Assembly (NCBI GenBank): GCA_000992695.1
Contig: LBUS01000001.1
Location: 1 to 64,000, forward strand
Source of the DNA: Candidatus Peregrinibacteria bacterium GW2011_GWF2_38_29
GTDB lineage: Bacteria > Patescibacteriota > Gracilibacteria > UBA1369 > UBA12463
Direction of reading: 5' to 3'
Length of the DNA: 64,000 nt
The notes under the pieces are model-generated. The model was not told the DNA's origin and did not search any database. It saw only the letters and a list, made by a program, of their open reading frames with translations. A program made the translations under genes and the position numbers. Below, piece after piece: positions 35,173 to 44,056 of the stretch. Position 1 is the first letter of the stretch, and each line of letters opens with the position of its first letter.

Positions 35173-35455
35173 GTGTCAAAAAAAATATACAAAATTATCC
35201 ATATACTTTCTTTTCCGCGTAAAATATAAAACTCTTTTAAATAAATATCAATGCTTTTTTATGAATTCGAGTCATCATTCGAATACCTATCAAATTGTTA
35301 ACTTTTTGATAAAATCTATTGACAATTCTATCTAAAACCACTAAACTTCCACCCTAAGATAAGCATTAACATTTGAGTTATGCTCTTTGTTATGAGAAAA
35401 TAATAAAAGTTAATGTTTTTTGAAGCCACATAATTATGTCAATCAATTTACACAC
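35173..35455. other. AT-rich intergenic region
   Basis: No convincing gene or RNA. TTGACA occurs near 35319 and CATTAAC/GTTAATG form a weak 7-bp inverted repeat flanking about 40 nt upstream of the methyltransferase. These may be regulatory, but nothing further can be said. Confidence 0.3.
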
Positions 35456-36217
35456 ATGTACAAAAAACTAACATCAGAGGACTATATAACATCATCCATA
35501 ATAAGATTTGGTAGTCATAAAAGATATATACAAGAAAAATTGCTTGTTGATTTTTTTGCTGTCAAAGGAAATTTGAAGATTGCCGAATATTTACGTGAAT
35601 ACATTCAACAGCATCTTTCAGAATTTCAATCCAAGAGCAGAATTCGCATTTTGGATGTTGGTCCTGCCATTGGTGCACTCACTACAATGCTCGCTCTGCA
35701 AGAACTTGATAAATTTGGCCTTATGGATAAAGCTCAAGTTTATCTTATTGATGTTTCCGAAAGAGTTATAAATAGCACTCAAAATCTTGACTTCTTTTAT
35801 CCTAAAACAATTCTTGATGTTTCTTTAAAAGCAAAAATATTCAAAAAATTAAAATCGTCAAAAGCGATTATACAATCAGCCGAATCGATGCCTTTTAAAA
35901 CGAACTTTTTCGATATTGTTTTGGCCGGATTCTTATTCCATCATCTTCACGATTCAATCAAGCCCGTTGTCGCATCTGAAATTGAAAGAACGGTTCGAAA
36001 AGAAGGCCTTATAGCCATTGCTGAAGAATGGTTCACGGATTACAAAAAAGATTATGCGCATGAACACATTGGAGATGAAATTCCATTGGCTTTTGAGTCT
36101 ATAATTAAAATGGAAGATATGATTGCGCTGTTCAAAGACATTGATGTAAAAGTTCAATCTAATTCGGAAGATATACCAAAAGAGAATTATTATTATTTCT
36201 GTGCTGAAAAGAAGTAA
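35456..36217 (+). CDS. Class I SAM-dependent methyltransferase
   Basis: 253 aa from the ATG at 35456; an in-frame TTG at 35420 would add 12 residues and cannot be excluded. SAM-binding motif I is ILDVGPAIGALTTM, the acidic strand-2 end is YLIDVSE, motif III region AESMPFKTNFFDIVLAGFLFHHLHD is typical of the UbiE/COQ5-like group. Substrate unknown. Convergent with the RSH gene (2 bp between stops). Confidence 0.85.
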   Translation: MYKKLTSEDYITSSIIRFGSHKRYIQEKLLVDFFAVKGNLKIAEYLREYIQQHLSEFQSKSRIRILDVGPAIGALTTMLALQELDKFGLMDKAQVYLIDVSERVINSTQNLDFFYPKTILDVSLKAKIFKKLKSSKAIIQSAESMPFKTNFFDIVLAGFLFHHLHDSIKPVVASEIERTVRKEGLIAIAEEWFTDYKKDYAHEHIGDEIPLAFESIIKMEDMIALFKDIDVKVQSNSEDIPKENYYYFCAEKK

Positions 36218-36219
36218 TT

Positions 36220-38088
36220 TTATACTTTGTAGACTTTGCGAACGCCAAGTATTCTTTCTAAATCAAAAATCAGCTCGCAGAGCTGATTTCCATTTTCAAC
36301 GTCAACAATAAACTCGTCTGTAATCATTTTTATTGTCTTGTGCGACATTGTGCGCACATCTTCTATATTAATGCCTCTGGAGGCCATTATTTGCGTAATT
36401 TTGTTTAAAATACCCACCACATCGTCCGCCTCTATGATGATTTTTACAGTTTTGTGGCTTTTTGATTGCGGATAATCGGATTTGACTATGGAATCTGAAA
36501 TTTCATCATCTGAATAAAGCTTTGAAAGTGCCGCGCAAGGCCTTTCTCTTCCACTACCAATCTTGTTCAACATATCTTCCATGTTTTCATATAAACATTT
36601 ATCTTGAATCGTCTTTGTAATGCGGTTTTTTTCTTTTTTAAAAGTGGTGTTTATTATTTTTTGAAACAGTAAGTCCATTTTATCTTCTCCGCGTTTTATA
36701 TTGGATTCTTTATCCGAATCAAACCAGTTTGATATGTGATGCCTTGCCCTATCTGTTTTCACAAATTCAATCCAATCAAGTAGAGGCCCTTTTTGGCTTT
36801 TATTCACAATTATTTTTACTATATCTCCATTTTTTAATATTGCTAGCGGATGAGTTTTTATGCCGTTTATGACGGCTCCTGAACACTTATGTCCTTCTTC
36901 TTCACTTATCGCATAAGCAAAATCAACACATGTGGATTTTTCGGGTAAATCAACAATCTCGCCTTGCCCTGAAAAAACAAAAATTTTATCACTCAAAACG
37001 TCAAGCTTAAGCTGATTTATGAAGTCCAAAGGATTATTTGTTCTTTCGTGAATCGCAATAATGCTTTTTATTAAATTACCACTATAGACCTTCTCCTTAT
37101 CCATAATCATCGAATATTTATCCATTTCTTCGGTCAATATTTGGATATGAATTGAATCACCTTTTGTATCGAAAACCGTTGTGTGCAAGCCCCTATAGCC
37201 ATTTATTTTTGGCACGGCAATATAATCCTTAACAGCGTATGGCTTTGGCGGATATATTCTGTGAATCGCGCCAAGAACTTTATAACAGTTATCGACACTG
37301 TTTGTTATTACCTTGATTGCGCTGCTATCGCTAACCGGATCAAAATTGTTTTTTTTCTGCTTAATAGCGCGATAAATATGATATTCGTGCTTTTTAAATG
37401 AAGCTATTTTTAATGAAATTTTGTTGTGAAAAAATTTTGACAATCCTTTTTTAAGCTGTGAAGTATGACCTGAAAGATTCTTTAAAGCATCTTTATATTT
37501 ATTTTTTATCTCTTCATAATCTCTTGGATTTAGCACTTTAAAACTTAAATTTTCAAGCTCCCAAGCCCACTGTCTAAGTCCTAATATATTTGCAATTGGA
37601 CAATATATTTCAAGCGTTTCCGTGGCTACTCTACGCTTACTTTCGTCTTTTGGCATAAACTCTATCGTACGCATGTTGTGGAGCCTATCGGCGAGCTTAA
37701 CAAGTATTACGCGTACATCCTTGGACATAATAAAAAACATCTTCTTTAAAGCCTCTGTCTGTCTCATTTCCGGATTGCTTTCATAATGAATCTTTGCAAG
37801 CTTTGTGACCCCGTCAACCATATCTTTTATACTTTCACCAAACTCATTTTCTATTTGATCAAGGCTTATCTGGCTCTTTTCTATAACATCGTGAAGCAGG
37901 CCCGCAGCAATCATTTCTTCATCATCACGATTAAATTTTGAAAGTATTTTTGCAACCTCAATTGGATGATTTATATAATCCTCTCCCGAGTGACGCTTCT
38001 GATCCTTATGCGCATTGTGCGCAAAAGAAATACTTTTTTTTAAAAAAGGATTTTTGAATACAATTGTTTCACCATTTTTTATCGCCAT
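36220..38088 (-). CDS. RelA/SpoT homologue with eroded active-site motifs
   Basis: 622 aa with the full long-RSH layout: HD hydrolase domain (about 20-170), synthetase-like domain (about 220-330), TGS (about 370-430) and ACT (about 545-622). The HD pair H66-D67 is present but the following HDxxED reads HDVIEK, Asp replaced by Lys. In the synthetase the usual GRxKH reads SFKKH (230-234) and the catalytic ExQIRT reads HIQILT, so Glu and Arg are missing. D254 is kept. Synthesis is therefore doubtful and hydrolysis uncertain. Regulatory or remnant function is inference. Confidence 0.88.
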   Translation of the reverse strand: MAIKNGETIVFKNPFLKKSISFAHNAHKDQKRHSGEDYINHPIEVAKILSKFNRDDEEMIAAGLLHDVIEKSQISLDQIENEFGESIKDMVDGVTKLAKIHYESNPEMRQTEALKKMFFIMSKDVRVILVKLADRLHNMRTIEFMPKDESKRRVATETLEIYCPIANILGLRQWAWELENLSFKVLNPRDYEEIKNKYKDALKNLSGHTSQLKKGLSKFFHNKISLKIASFKKHEYHIYRAIKQKKNNFDPVSDSSAIKVITNSVDNCYKVLGAIHRIYPPKPYAVKDYIAVPKINGYRGLHTTVFDTKGDSIHIQILTEEMDKYSMIMDKEKVYSGNLIKSIIAIHERTNNPLDFINQLKLDVLSDKIFVFSGQGEIVDLPEKSTCVDFAYAISEEEGHKCSGAVINGIKTHPLAILKNGDIVKIIVNKSQKGPLLDWIEFVKTDRARHHISNWFDSDKESNIKRGEDKMDLLFQKIINTTFKKEKNRITKTIQDKCLYENMEDMLNKIGSGRERPCAALSKLYSDDEISDSIVKSDYPQSKSHKTVKIIIEADDVVGILNKITQIMASRGINIEDVRTMSHKTIKMITDEFIVDVENGNQLCELIFDLERILGVRKVYKV

Positions 38089-38240
38089 GACGTTTTCGGT
38101 GCTTATATATTCCGCCCTTACCCCCGCAAGATAACTTCAAAATATATTTGTGTCAATAACTTTACACAAACTTTAACTTGCGTAAAGTTAAAAAAATAAC
38201 AAAGATAACTTTTGACTTTACTGCTTCACGAAGTTGCATG

Positions 38241-41036
38241 CTACATCTTCTCCGGACACTCTATTCCTAAAATACTAAGACCTGTGTGGAGTATTTTGGC
38301 TACAGATTCAGTTAATTTTACGCGCAAATCTCTTTGATTTTCATTATCAGCCTGCAAAACCGGAGTTGTGTGATAGAAAGCATTAAAATTCTGCGCAAGA
38401 TCGTATAAATAATTCGTAATAATGTTTGGCTTATATTCTTTTGCCGCAAAAACAACGTGCTCCGGAAATTTAACAAGAAGTCGTGCAACCAAAAGCTCTT
38501 TTTCATCCATAAGCTCTGCCGGCGCTGATTTACTCACGTTTTCTGATTCTGCAATTGCATCAAACAATGAAACCTGGCTTGCAACATCACTTTTACTCTT
38601 TGAAGATTTTTTCTTTTTTGAACCAAATTCATCTTTATATTTTTTGATTATGCTTGCCGCGCGAGTGTATGTGTATTGCAGATATGAAGCGCTATTACTG
38701 TCGAATGAAAGCATTTTATCCCAATCAAAAACTATATCTGTCGTCCTGTTCTGACTTAAAATGTTATATTTTATAGATCCGATTCCGGTCATATTTGCAA
38801 TTAAATCTTTTTCTTTTTCTTTGAGATCGGGATTTTTTTGCTCAATTATTGCTTTTGCTCTTGAAATAGCCTCTTTCAAGACTTCGTCCAAAAGAATTAT
38901 ATTGCCTTTTCGGGTGCTCATTTTTTCATCTTTAAAATCCATTCTTCCAAAATCAACATGCGTACATTCCGGCCTTTCCCAGCCCAAAAGATCAATCGCT
39001 CTGAATAATTGTTTAAAATGAAGTGACTGCGATTTATCTACAACGTAAAGCAATTTTGTTGGATGCCATGTCGCGATTCTGTGCTTGATGGAAGCAATAT
39101 CACGCGTTGAATAAAGAGTTGTACCGTCTGATTTTTGTACAAGATATGGAGGAAGTTCTTCATTTGGATATTTCACGATATATGAACCTTCTTCGCCAAT
39201 TATAAACACGCCTTTTGATTTGCCTTCTTCAAGAACAACGTCCATTTTATCGTTATAATAGCTTTCGCCAAGAATATAGTCGAAATGAATTCCCGTTAGC
39301 GCGTCATATGTTTTTTGTATGTCTTTTAAGCTCAATTCCTTAAACCATTCCCAAATTTTCATATTATCCTTATCTTTTTCTTCAAGTTTTTTGAATTCGG
39401 CACGGGCCTTGTCTTCAAGAGACGAATCGTTTTCGGCTTCGTTGTGAAATCTCACGTATAATTTCAACATTTCGCTTATTGGCTCTTCTGCAACTTTCTT
39501 TTTATCTCCCCATAAATTGTATGCAACGATAAGTTTTCCGAATTGCGTTCCCCAATCGCCAATGTAGTTTATTCCTATGACGTTATAGCCAAGAAATTTG
39601 TGAATATTCACGATTGCTTGCCCAATTATTGTTGAAAGAAGATGGTGGACACCAAGCGGCTTTGCAATGTTTGGAGCTGAAAAATCAACCACGATATTTT
39701 CACCCTGACCATTGTCTATTTTTCCGTATGGAGATTTGCCGGCTATAACATTTTCAAACTCGTCTTTTATCCACGACTTGTTCAAAGTGAAATTAATAAA
39801 ACCCGGCTCTGTAAATGTAATTTCGCTTACATAATGAGGCCTTTCAAGATGACGCATAAGTCCATCGTAAACATCTTTTGGCTTTATTTTAAGCGGTTTT
39901 GAAAGCATTAATGCGATGTTTGAAGAATAGTCTCCAAAGTGCGCTTCTCGCGGGAATTCAATTGTGAAATTCGGCACTTCCGGAAGTTCGGAAAATGATT
40001 TTTGTGCGGCGGTTTTTACTATTTCAAATAATTTATCTTTTATTAAAAGTGTTCCTGATTTTTTAACTTCTTTGGTTTTTTTGGCAGGAGTTTCTTTTTG
40101 AGCTTGTGGTTTTTCTTGTTTTTCGGGTTTTGGCTGGACGGATTTTGTCGGCTTTTCGACTGTAACTTCTTGCGCAGGAATTTCTTTTGCTCTCGATGTC
40201 AGCTCTGTTTTTTGACCATGCTTAATTGTCCAAAGTCTTGCGGTTGGCTTGATTGGTCCATGTGCAAATTTTTGCTTTAATGCGGCGCGTTTTGGATCTT
40301 GAGTGAATTGTGCATCATTGATTCCCGTTTTTCCGGTAACGCCTAAATCGATTTCAAACATTTTATCGCCAAGGATGTGAATTTCCGCAGAGCCTCCGCA
40401 ATATTTCGTTATCACTCCGGCAATTTCTTTTGTAGCAATTCTTAATTTTTCCATATCCAGAGCGCCTGCATTTTCAACAAATACGCAAACGTTTTTCGAA
40501 AAAGGCATTATTGCAGTTCGCTCGCTTTCATATGTATTCCACATTCTTGCGATTACTCCTGCGCGATCTTTATATACAACTTCACCTTGTTCTGCGTGAA
40601 AAAGTTTTGCTGAATTTCTTATTACAAATGGTTCTGTGCCGCTTGCGAAAAGGATTTCCAAGTCTCCGCAAAGCTCTTCTGTGTCTATTCCCCAAACAGG
40701 CATTTCATATTTTGCAGATGCGTAATTTAAAAGATTTTCGAGTGTTGAATAAAAGATCACATCTGATTTTGAAAATGATTTAAAAATGCGTTCCAAAAGG
40801 GGAATGTGCTTTGTGATATCAGCTCCAAAGTCGCTTAAATATTTTCTCCAAATCGCAATTTTTGGGTTATTTTCTATGCCATTTTTTGCAACAGCTTTTT
40901 TTTCTGCGATTGCACCAAGTAGCAATTGTTGGCTTACAGAAACGATTTTCTCATTTTTTATACCTTTAAGTAGAATAACGCCAAGATTATATTGCGGAAA
41001 TACTCTGCCGATTTGAGAATTTATTCGAAAGTTCAT
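38241..41036 (-). CDS. argS: Arginyl-tRNA synthetase with N-terminal B3/B4-like domain
   Basis: 931 aa, about 350 longer than usual ArgRS. Residues 1-235 resemble the B3/B4 tRNA-editing-type domain (KYEMPVWGIDTEELCGDLEI; GEVVYKDRAGVIARMWNTYESERTAI). A Lys/Pro/Glu-rich linker covers about 285-328. The ArgRS part begins about 329: N-terminal Add1-like domain (FGDYSSNIAL), Rossmann core, KMSTRKG in place and a DALR anticodon domain at the end. The class I HxGH motif reads GVHH (PLGVHHLLS, 460-468). Charges tRNA-Arg; whether the N-terminal domain edits is unknown. Confidence 0.93.
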   Translation of the reverse strand: MNFRINSQIGRVFPQYNLGVILLKGIKNEKIVSVSQQLLLGAIAEKKAVAKNGIENNPKIAIWRKYLSDFGADITKHIPLLERIFKSFSKSDVIFYSTLENLLNYASAKYEMPVWGIDTEELCGDLEILFASGTEPFVIRNSAKLFHAEQGEVVYKDRAGVIARMWNTYESERTAIMPFSKNVCVFVENAGALDMEKLRIATKEIAGVITKYCGGSAEIHILGDKMFEIDLGVTGKTGINDAQFTQDPKRAALKQKFAHGPIKPTARLWTIKHGQKTELTSRAKEIPAQEVTVEKPTKSVQPKPEKQEKPQAQKETPAKKTKEVKKSGTLLIKDKLFEIVKTAAQKSFSELPEVPNFTIEFPREAHFGDYSSNIALMLSKPLKIKPKDVYDGLMRHLERPHYVSEITFTEPGFINFTLNKSWIKDEFENVIAGKSPYGKIDNGQGENIVVDFSAPNIAKPLGVHHLLSTIIGQAIVNIHKFLGYNVIGINYIGDWGTQFGKLIVAYNLWGDKKKVAEEPISEMLKLYVRFHNEAENDSSLEDKARAEFKKLEEKDKDNMKIWEWFKELSLKDIQKTYDALTGIHFDYILGESYYNDKMDVVLEEGKSKGVFIIGEEGSYIVKYPNEELPPYLVQKSDGTTLYSTRDIASIKHRIATWHPTKLLYVVDKSQSLHFKQLFRAIDLLGWERPECTHVDFGRMDFKDEKMSTRKGNIILLDEVLKEAISRAKAIIEQKNPDLKEKEKDLIANMTGIGSIKYNILSQNRTTDIVFDWDKMLSFDSNSASYLQYTYTRAASIIKKYKDEFGSKKKKSSKSKSDVASQVSLFDAIAESENVSKSAPAELMDEKELLVARLLVKFPEHVVFAAKEYKPNIITNYLYDLAQNFNAFYHTTPVLQADNENQRDLRVKLTESVAKILHTGLSILGIECPEKM

Positions 41037-41131
41037 AAAATAATGTTTATATCAATTTATCAAAAATTCTAAGAATACGCTAGAGGGTAGATGCAAAAAC
41101 CTATTTTAAAGTTTTCGTATACAATTTTCTC

Positions 41132-41244
41132 AGACACGCTTGATTTACCCAGCGTGTAAATCCTTGCTAGCATTCGGCTTTTGCTCTTTTGCTATGCAAA
41201 AACCATGCCCGCAAAAGCCTCATGACTGTCTTCAAAAATTGCAT
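41132..41244 (+). repeat. Structured dispersed element, family 1, copy C
   Basis: Stems GATTTAC (41142-41148)/GTAAATC (41156-41162), GGCTTTTGC (41176-41184)/GCAAAAGCC (41211-41219), inner hairpin TTTGCTATGCAAA. Lies between the divergent argS and TspO genes. Confidence 0.8.
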
Positions 41245-41334
41245 ACAAAAACCTTTAATCAGCTTTTGACTTCATCCTCGTTGCAACGTTCGTATAAAGC
41301 TTGTACAATATATAAAAATAAAACCCTCACTAAA

Positions 41335-41805
41335 ATGAAAAAACTTTTTATTGCGCTTTTAATCCCGCAGCTTGTTGGCGCGCTTGGATCAATGTTTACA
41401 ATGCCAAACGTAAATGTCGGCGGATGGTATTCCGTATTGCATAAGCCCGCATTTAACCCACCAAGCTGGGTCTTTTCTCCGGTTTGGGTGACTTTATTTG
41501 TATTAATGGGAATCGCACTTTATTGGGTTTGGAAGCATGGAATCGAGAAAAAAGATGTCAAAACCGGAATGTGGCTTTTTGCGATACAACTGTTTCTTAA
41601 CTTGCTTTGGTCCGGGTTATTTTTTGGCTTGCATGACCCATTTTTAGCATTTATCGATATTTGCCTTTTACTTGTTTTTATCATACTTACAATTTTTCAA
41701 TTCCAAAAAGTCAGCGTACATGCCGGCTTGATAATGCTGCCATATTTATTTTGGGTTGGATTTGCGACAATTTTGAATTATCACATTTGGATTTTGAATA
41801 TATAA
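41335..41805 (+). CDS. TspO/MBR family protein
   Basis: 156 aa from the ATG at 41335 (MKKLFIALLIPQ); the longer open frame upstream crosses the repeat and is rejected. Five transmembrane helices and the Trp/aromatic-rich family motifs GGWYSVLHKPAFNPPSWVFSPVWVTLF and LNLLWSGLFFGLHDP. TspO proteins bind porphyrins and related ligands in the membrane and are linked to oxidative-stress responses. The window also encodes a superoxide dismutase, though not in the same unit. Confidence 0.93.
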   Translation: MKKLFIALLIPQLVGALGSMFTMPNVNVGGWYSVLHKPAFNPPSWVFSPVWVTLFVLMGIALYWVWKHGIEKKDVKTGMWLFAIQLFLNLLWSGLFFGLHDPFLAFIDICLLLVFIILTIFQFQKVSVHAGLIMLPYLFWVGFATILNYHIWILNI

Positions 41806-41858
41806 ACAAACCTTGCGATTTTTTTGACTGATGGGTAAAATAAGCTCTGCAATTACTT

Positions 41859-41981
41859 GCAATAGGGATTTCCTCGCCTCATTCAAAAATAATCCTTTAA
41901 GGTCTTATTTTTGACTCGGCGTCCTGCGCTTCGTGGAATTCGTTTCGATTCCACTACGCTTCGGACCGGAAATCTCGCTAC
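41859..41981 (+). repeat. Structured dispersed element, family 2, copy 2
   Basis: Outer stem GATTTCC (41867-41873)/GGAAATC (41968-41974), hairpin GTGGAAT (41933-41939)/ATTCCAC (41948-41954) and an AT-rich hairpin CAAAAAT...ATTTTTG. Homologous to 1923-2050 with compensatory stem changes. Ends 4 nt before the tRNA-Ser 5' end. Confidence 0.7.
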
Positions 41982-41985
41982 TTGT

Positions 41986-42076
41986 GGAAGGGTCGCATAG
42001 TGGTCGAGTGCACCGGTCTTGAAAACCGGAACCCAGTTTTACTGGGTCGCGAGTTCGAACCTCGCCCCTTCCGCCA
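41986..42076 (+). tRNA. tRNA-Ser(TGA)
   Basis: Acceptor GGAAGGG/CCCTTCC, anticodon loop CTTGAAA (TGA), long variable arm AACCCAGTTTTACTGGGTC, T-loop AGTTCGAACCT, discriminator G, encoded CCA. Confidence 0.95.
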
Positions 42077-42098
42077 AAAATAAAATTTACACGAATCT

Positions 42099-42518
42099 TT
42101 ATTTCACGACATTAAAAATCGTCATTATTCTTTTATCGTTCTCCGTGTAAACTTCGGCATCGGCGCCGGGAAATTCAAAAGTGCCGATTTGGCCTTTATC
42201 AGGATGAATTACAATTATAATTCTTTGGCTAGACGAAGGTGCGATTGCCACTTCTACGTTTGCATTTGCGCCCTCGATTGCGGCCCAACCAAGAACTTTG
42301 CCCGGTTCGTATCCTGCAAATGTCTCTTTGCCAAGTTCGTGAACCGCGACCCAACCTTTTTCGGGAATAGAAGCTTTATCAATAATTACTTTGCCGTTTG
42401 AAATTGATTGGTCTGCGATTTCAACCTCTGCGTTGATTTTTGGAACTTGTTGCTGTGAACAACTCGTGAGAGCCAATGATAGCAATAAAATGGCTAAAAT
42501 AAGCGATATTTTTTTCAT
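42099..42518 (-). CDS. Lipoprotein with DUF7282-like domain
   Basis: 139 aa from the ATG at 42518. Lipoprotein signal peptide with lipobox LALTSC. The mature part is a beta domain (VEIADQSISNGKVIIDKASIPEKGWVAVHE...FEFPGADAEVYTENDKRI) resembling the DUF7282 domain found in many archaeal and bacterial surface proteins, an assignment by pattern memory. Probably displayed on the outer face of the membrane. Follows tRNA-Ser on the opposite strand. Confidence 0.75.
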   Translation of the reverse strand: MKKISLILAILLLSLALTSCSQQQVPKINAEVEIADQSISNGKVIIDKASIPEKGWVAVHELGKETFAGYEPGKVLGWAAIEGANANVEVAIAPSSSQRIIIVIHPDKGQIGTFEFPGADAEVYTENDKRIMTIFNVVK

Positions 42519-42644
42519 ATGGTGATTGTTAATGACAATAATATAAATACCAATTTGTAAGAAAAAATACAAGTCACCGTATTAAGTTAATGATCGATTA
42601 TCAATAATCAATTATCAAACAAATATTATTTAACCAAATATAAT

Positions 42645-43436
42645 ATGGACAAACACAAACTCATTGCATTGCCAATCGCGATTCTTGTTGTGGCAAACAT
42701 GATGGTTCCGTCTTTTGCATTGGCGGATGAAGTTAATGCAAACAAAGGCCTTGGTCTTGGCCGTGAAAACAATAAAGGCTCAAGCTTTTGCGTAAGGCTC
42801 GTTGAAAAAGATGAAAGATTTGAAAAAAATTACGCTGAAAAAGAGGCAAAGCTTTCTTCAGAAAGAAATGAAAACGATAAAGAACGTATGGGTAGACGTG
42901 CAGATGCAGATAAAAGGCGCGAAGACAGAAAGGTAAAAGTCGACAACAGGGTTGCCAATAGATATCAAAAACTTTATGAAGAAATAGCCAAAACTGATGC
43001 TGAAAAATTGGCTGTCACGACTTTTAAAACAGTTGTCGAAACGGCTTTAACCGCAAAAAGAACTTCTGTTGATGCTGCTATCGCCGCTTTTAAAACGGCT
43101 GTCGATACTGCAACGACTGCAAGAAGAACAGCAATTGATGCGGCTCGAACTGCATATCAAACATCAACTGAAGCTGCTTTAAAAACAGCCGCTGATCAAT
43201 GTGCCGCAGGAACGGCTTCTGCGATTGTAAGAACAAATTTCCAGACCCTTATCAAAACTGCAAAAGATAAATTTGAAGCTGACAAAGCCGCTGCTCCAAA
43301 AGTTGGAGTAGATGTTTCCGCTTTAACTGAAGCCAAAAGAACGGCATTAGAAAAAGCTCAAACAACATTCCAAGCCGCATTCGAAAAAGCAAAAGCGGAC
43401 TTAAAAGCCGCATTCGGAACAAATCAGCCGGTATAA
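42645..43436 (+). CDS. Secreted Ala/Lys-rich coiled-coil repeat protein
   Basis: 263 aa. Signal peptide (residues 1-27, ending SFALADE), a charged helical segment (45-110), then degenerate tandem repeats of about 12-14 residues such as FKTVVETALTAKRTSVD, FKTAVDTATTARRTAID and YQTSTEAALKTAADQ, predicting a long helix. Composition and layout suggest an exported stalk- or spacer-like protein. No family recognised. Confidence 0.75.
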   Translation: MDKHKLIALPIAILVVANMMVPSFALADEVNANKGLGLGRENNKGSSFCVRLVEKDERFEKNYAEKEAKLSSERNENDKERMGRRADADKRREDRKVKVDNRVANRYQKLYEEIAKTDAEKLAVTTFKTVVETALTAKRTSVDAAIAAFKTAVDTATTARRTAIDAARTAYQTSTEAALKTAADQCAAGTASAIVRTNFQTLIKTAKDKFEADKAAAPKVGVDVSALTEAKRTALEKAQTTFQAAFEKAKADLKAAFGTNQPV

Positions 43437-43482
43437 GTTTAGTGGCGGCGTGAAATAAATTTATGTGGGGAAAGTTACACAA

Positions 43483-43516
43483 ATAAAACGCGGGAATTAA
43501 ACCTCTCGCGTTTTAT
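43483..43516. terminator. Bidirectional terminator-like hairpin
   Basis: ATAAAACGCG/CGCGTTTTAT form a 10-bp stem between the convergent genes ending at 43436 and 43497; the right arm overlaps the last codons of the minus-strand gene. Confidence 0.5.
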
Positions 43517-43997
43517 CAAAAGCGACCTTTTCCATATCAATGCGCCCTTCTGCGGTCCTGTGAAATTTAAAAAAGTTTCTGCATGCCTCTATTGCGGCTT
43601 CGCGATCATCAAATTCTCTATCGTGAACATCTGTGTACTTCCATACACCTATTCCCGTAACCTTTACAGTTTGCTTTTGTGTTGGATCAGGATGATTGAT
43701 TGTAAAAACGAAAGCTTCTTCGCCTTCCAATAAACATGCGCCAATTCTTCTCCCGTGTTCAGGGTTTACCGAATCGTGCTCGTGATTTCTGCATCTTTCG
43801 GCGTGCAATTCTCTTAAGGCTGAATTTTGACCATCTCTCGTTACTTCTAACAATGCTCTCCTATATCTTTCTACTGCGATTCGCAGCTCTCTCCCCGGAT
43901 GATGACGCCCTTTTCTTTCCGCCTCAAGTCTTTTTAATTTTCTTTGAAGCTCTGACGGCTCGAGACGCTTTAATTCACCGTAACCTAAATAACGCAT
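43497..43997 (-). CDS. Hypothetical protein
   Basis: 166 aa, soluble, Arg/Glu-rich. The N-terminal half is helical (ELKRLEPSELQRKLKRLEAERKGRHH), the C-terminal half beta/alpha (FVFTINHPDPTQKQTVKVTGIGVWKYTDVHDREFDDREAAIEAC). High Arg content differs from the Lys-rich neighbours. No family recognised. Confidence 0.6.
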   Translation of the reverse strand: MRYLGYGELKRLEPSELQRKLKRLEAERKGRHHPGRELRIAVERYRRALLEVTRDGQNSALRELHAERCRNHEHDSVNPEHGRRIGACLLEGEEAFVFTINHPDPTQKQTVKVTGIGVWKYTDVHDREFDDREAAIEACRNFFKFHRTAEGRIDMEKVAFDKTREV

Positions 43998-44056
43998 ATA
44001 ACTAATCTTTAATATATGAGAAATTAATTTATATGCAAAGCTTGATTATTGCAAGC

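Noticed and set aside
38158-38189. AACTTTAC/GTAAAGTT inverted repeat upstream of the RSH gene as terminator
   Set aside because: The A/T run is on the wrong side for the argS or RSH transcripts; an operator is possible but unsupported.
41140-41334. N-terminal extension of TspO
   Set aside because: It crosses the family 1 repeat; the ATG at 41335 matches the usual TspO start.
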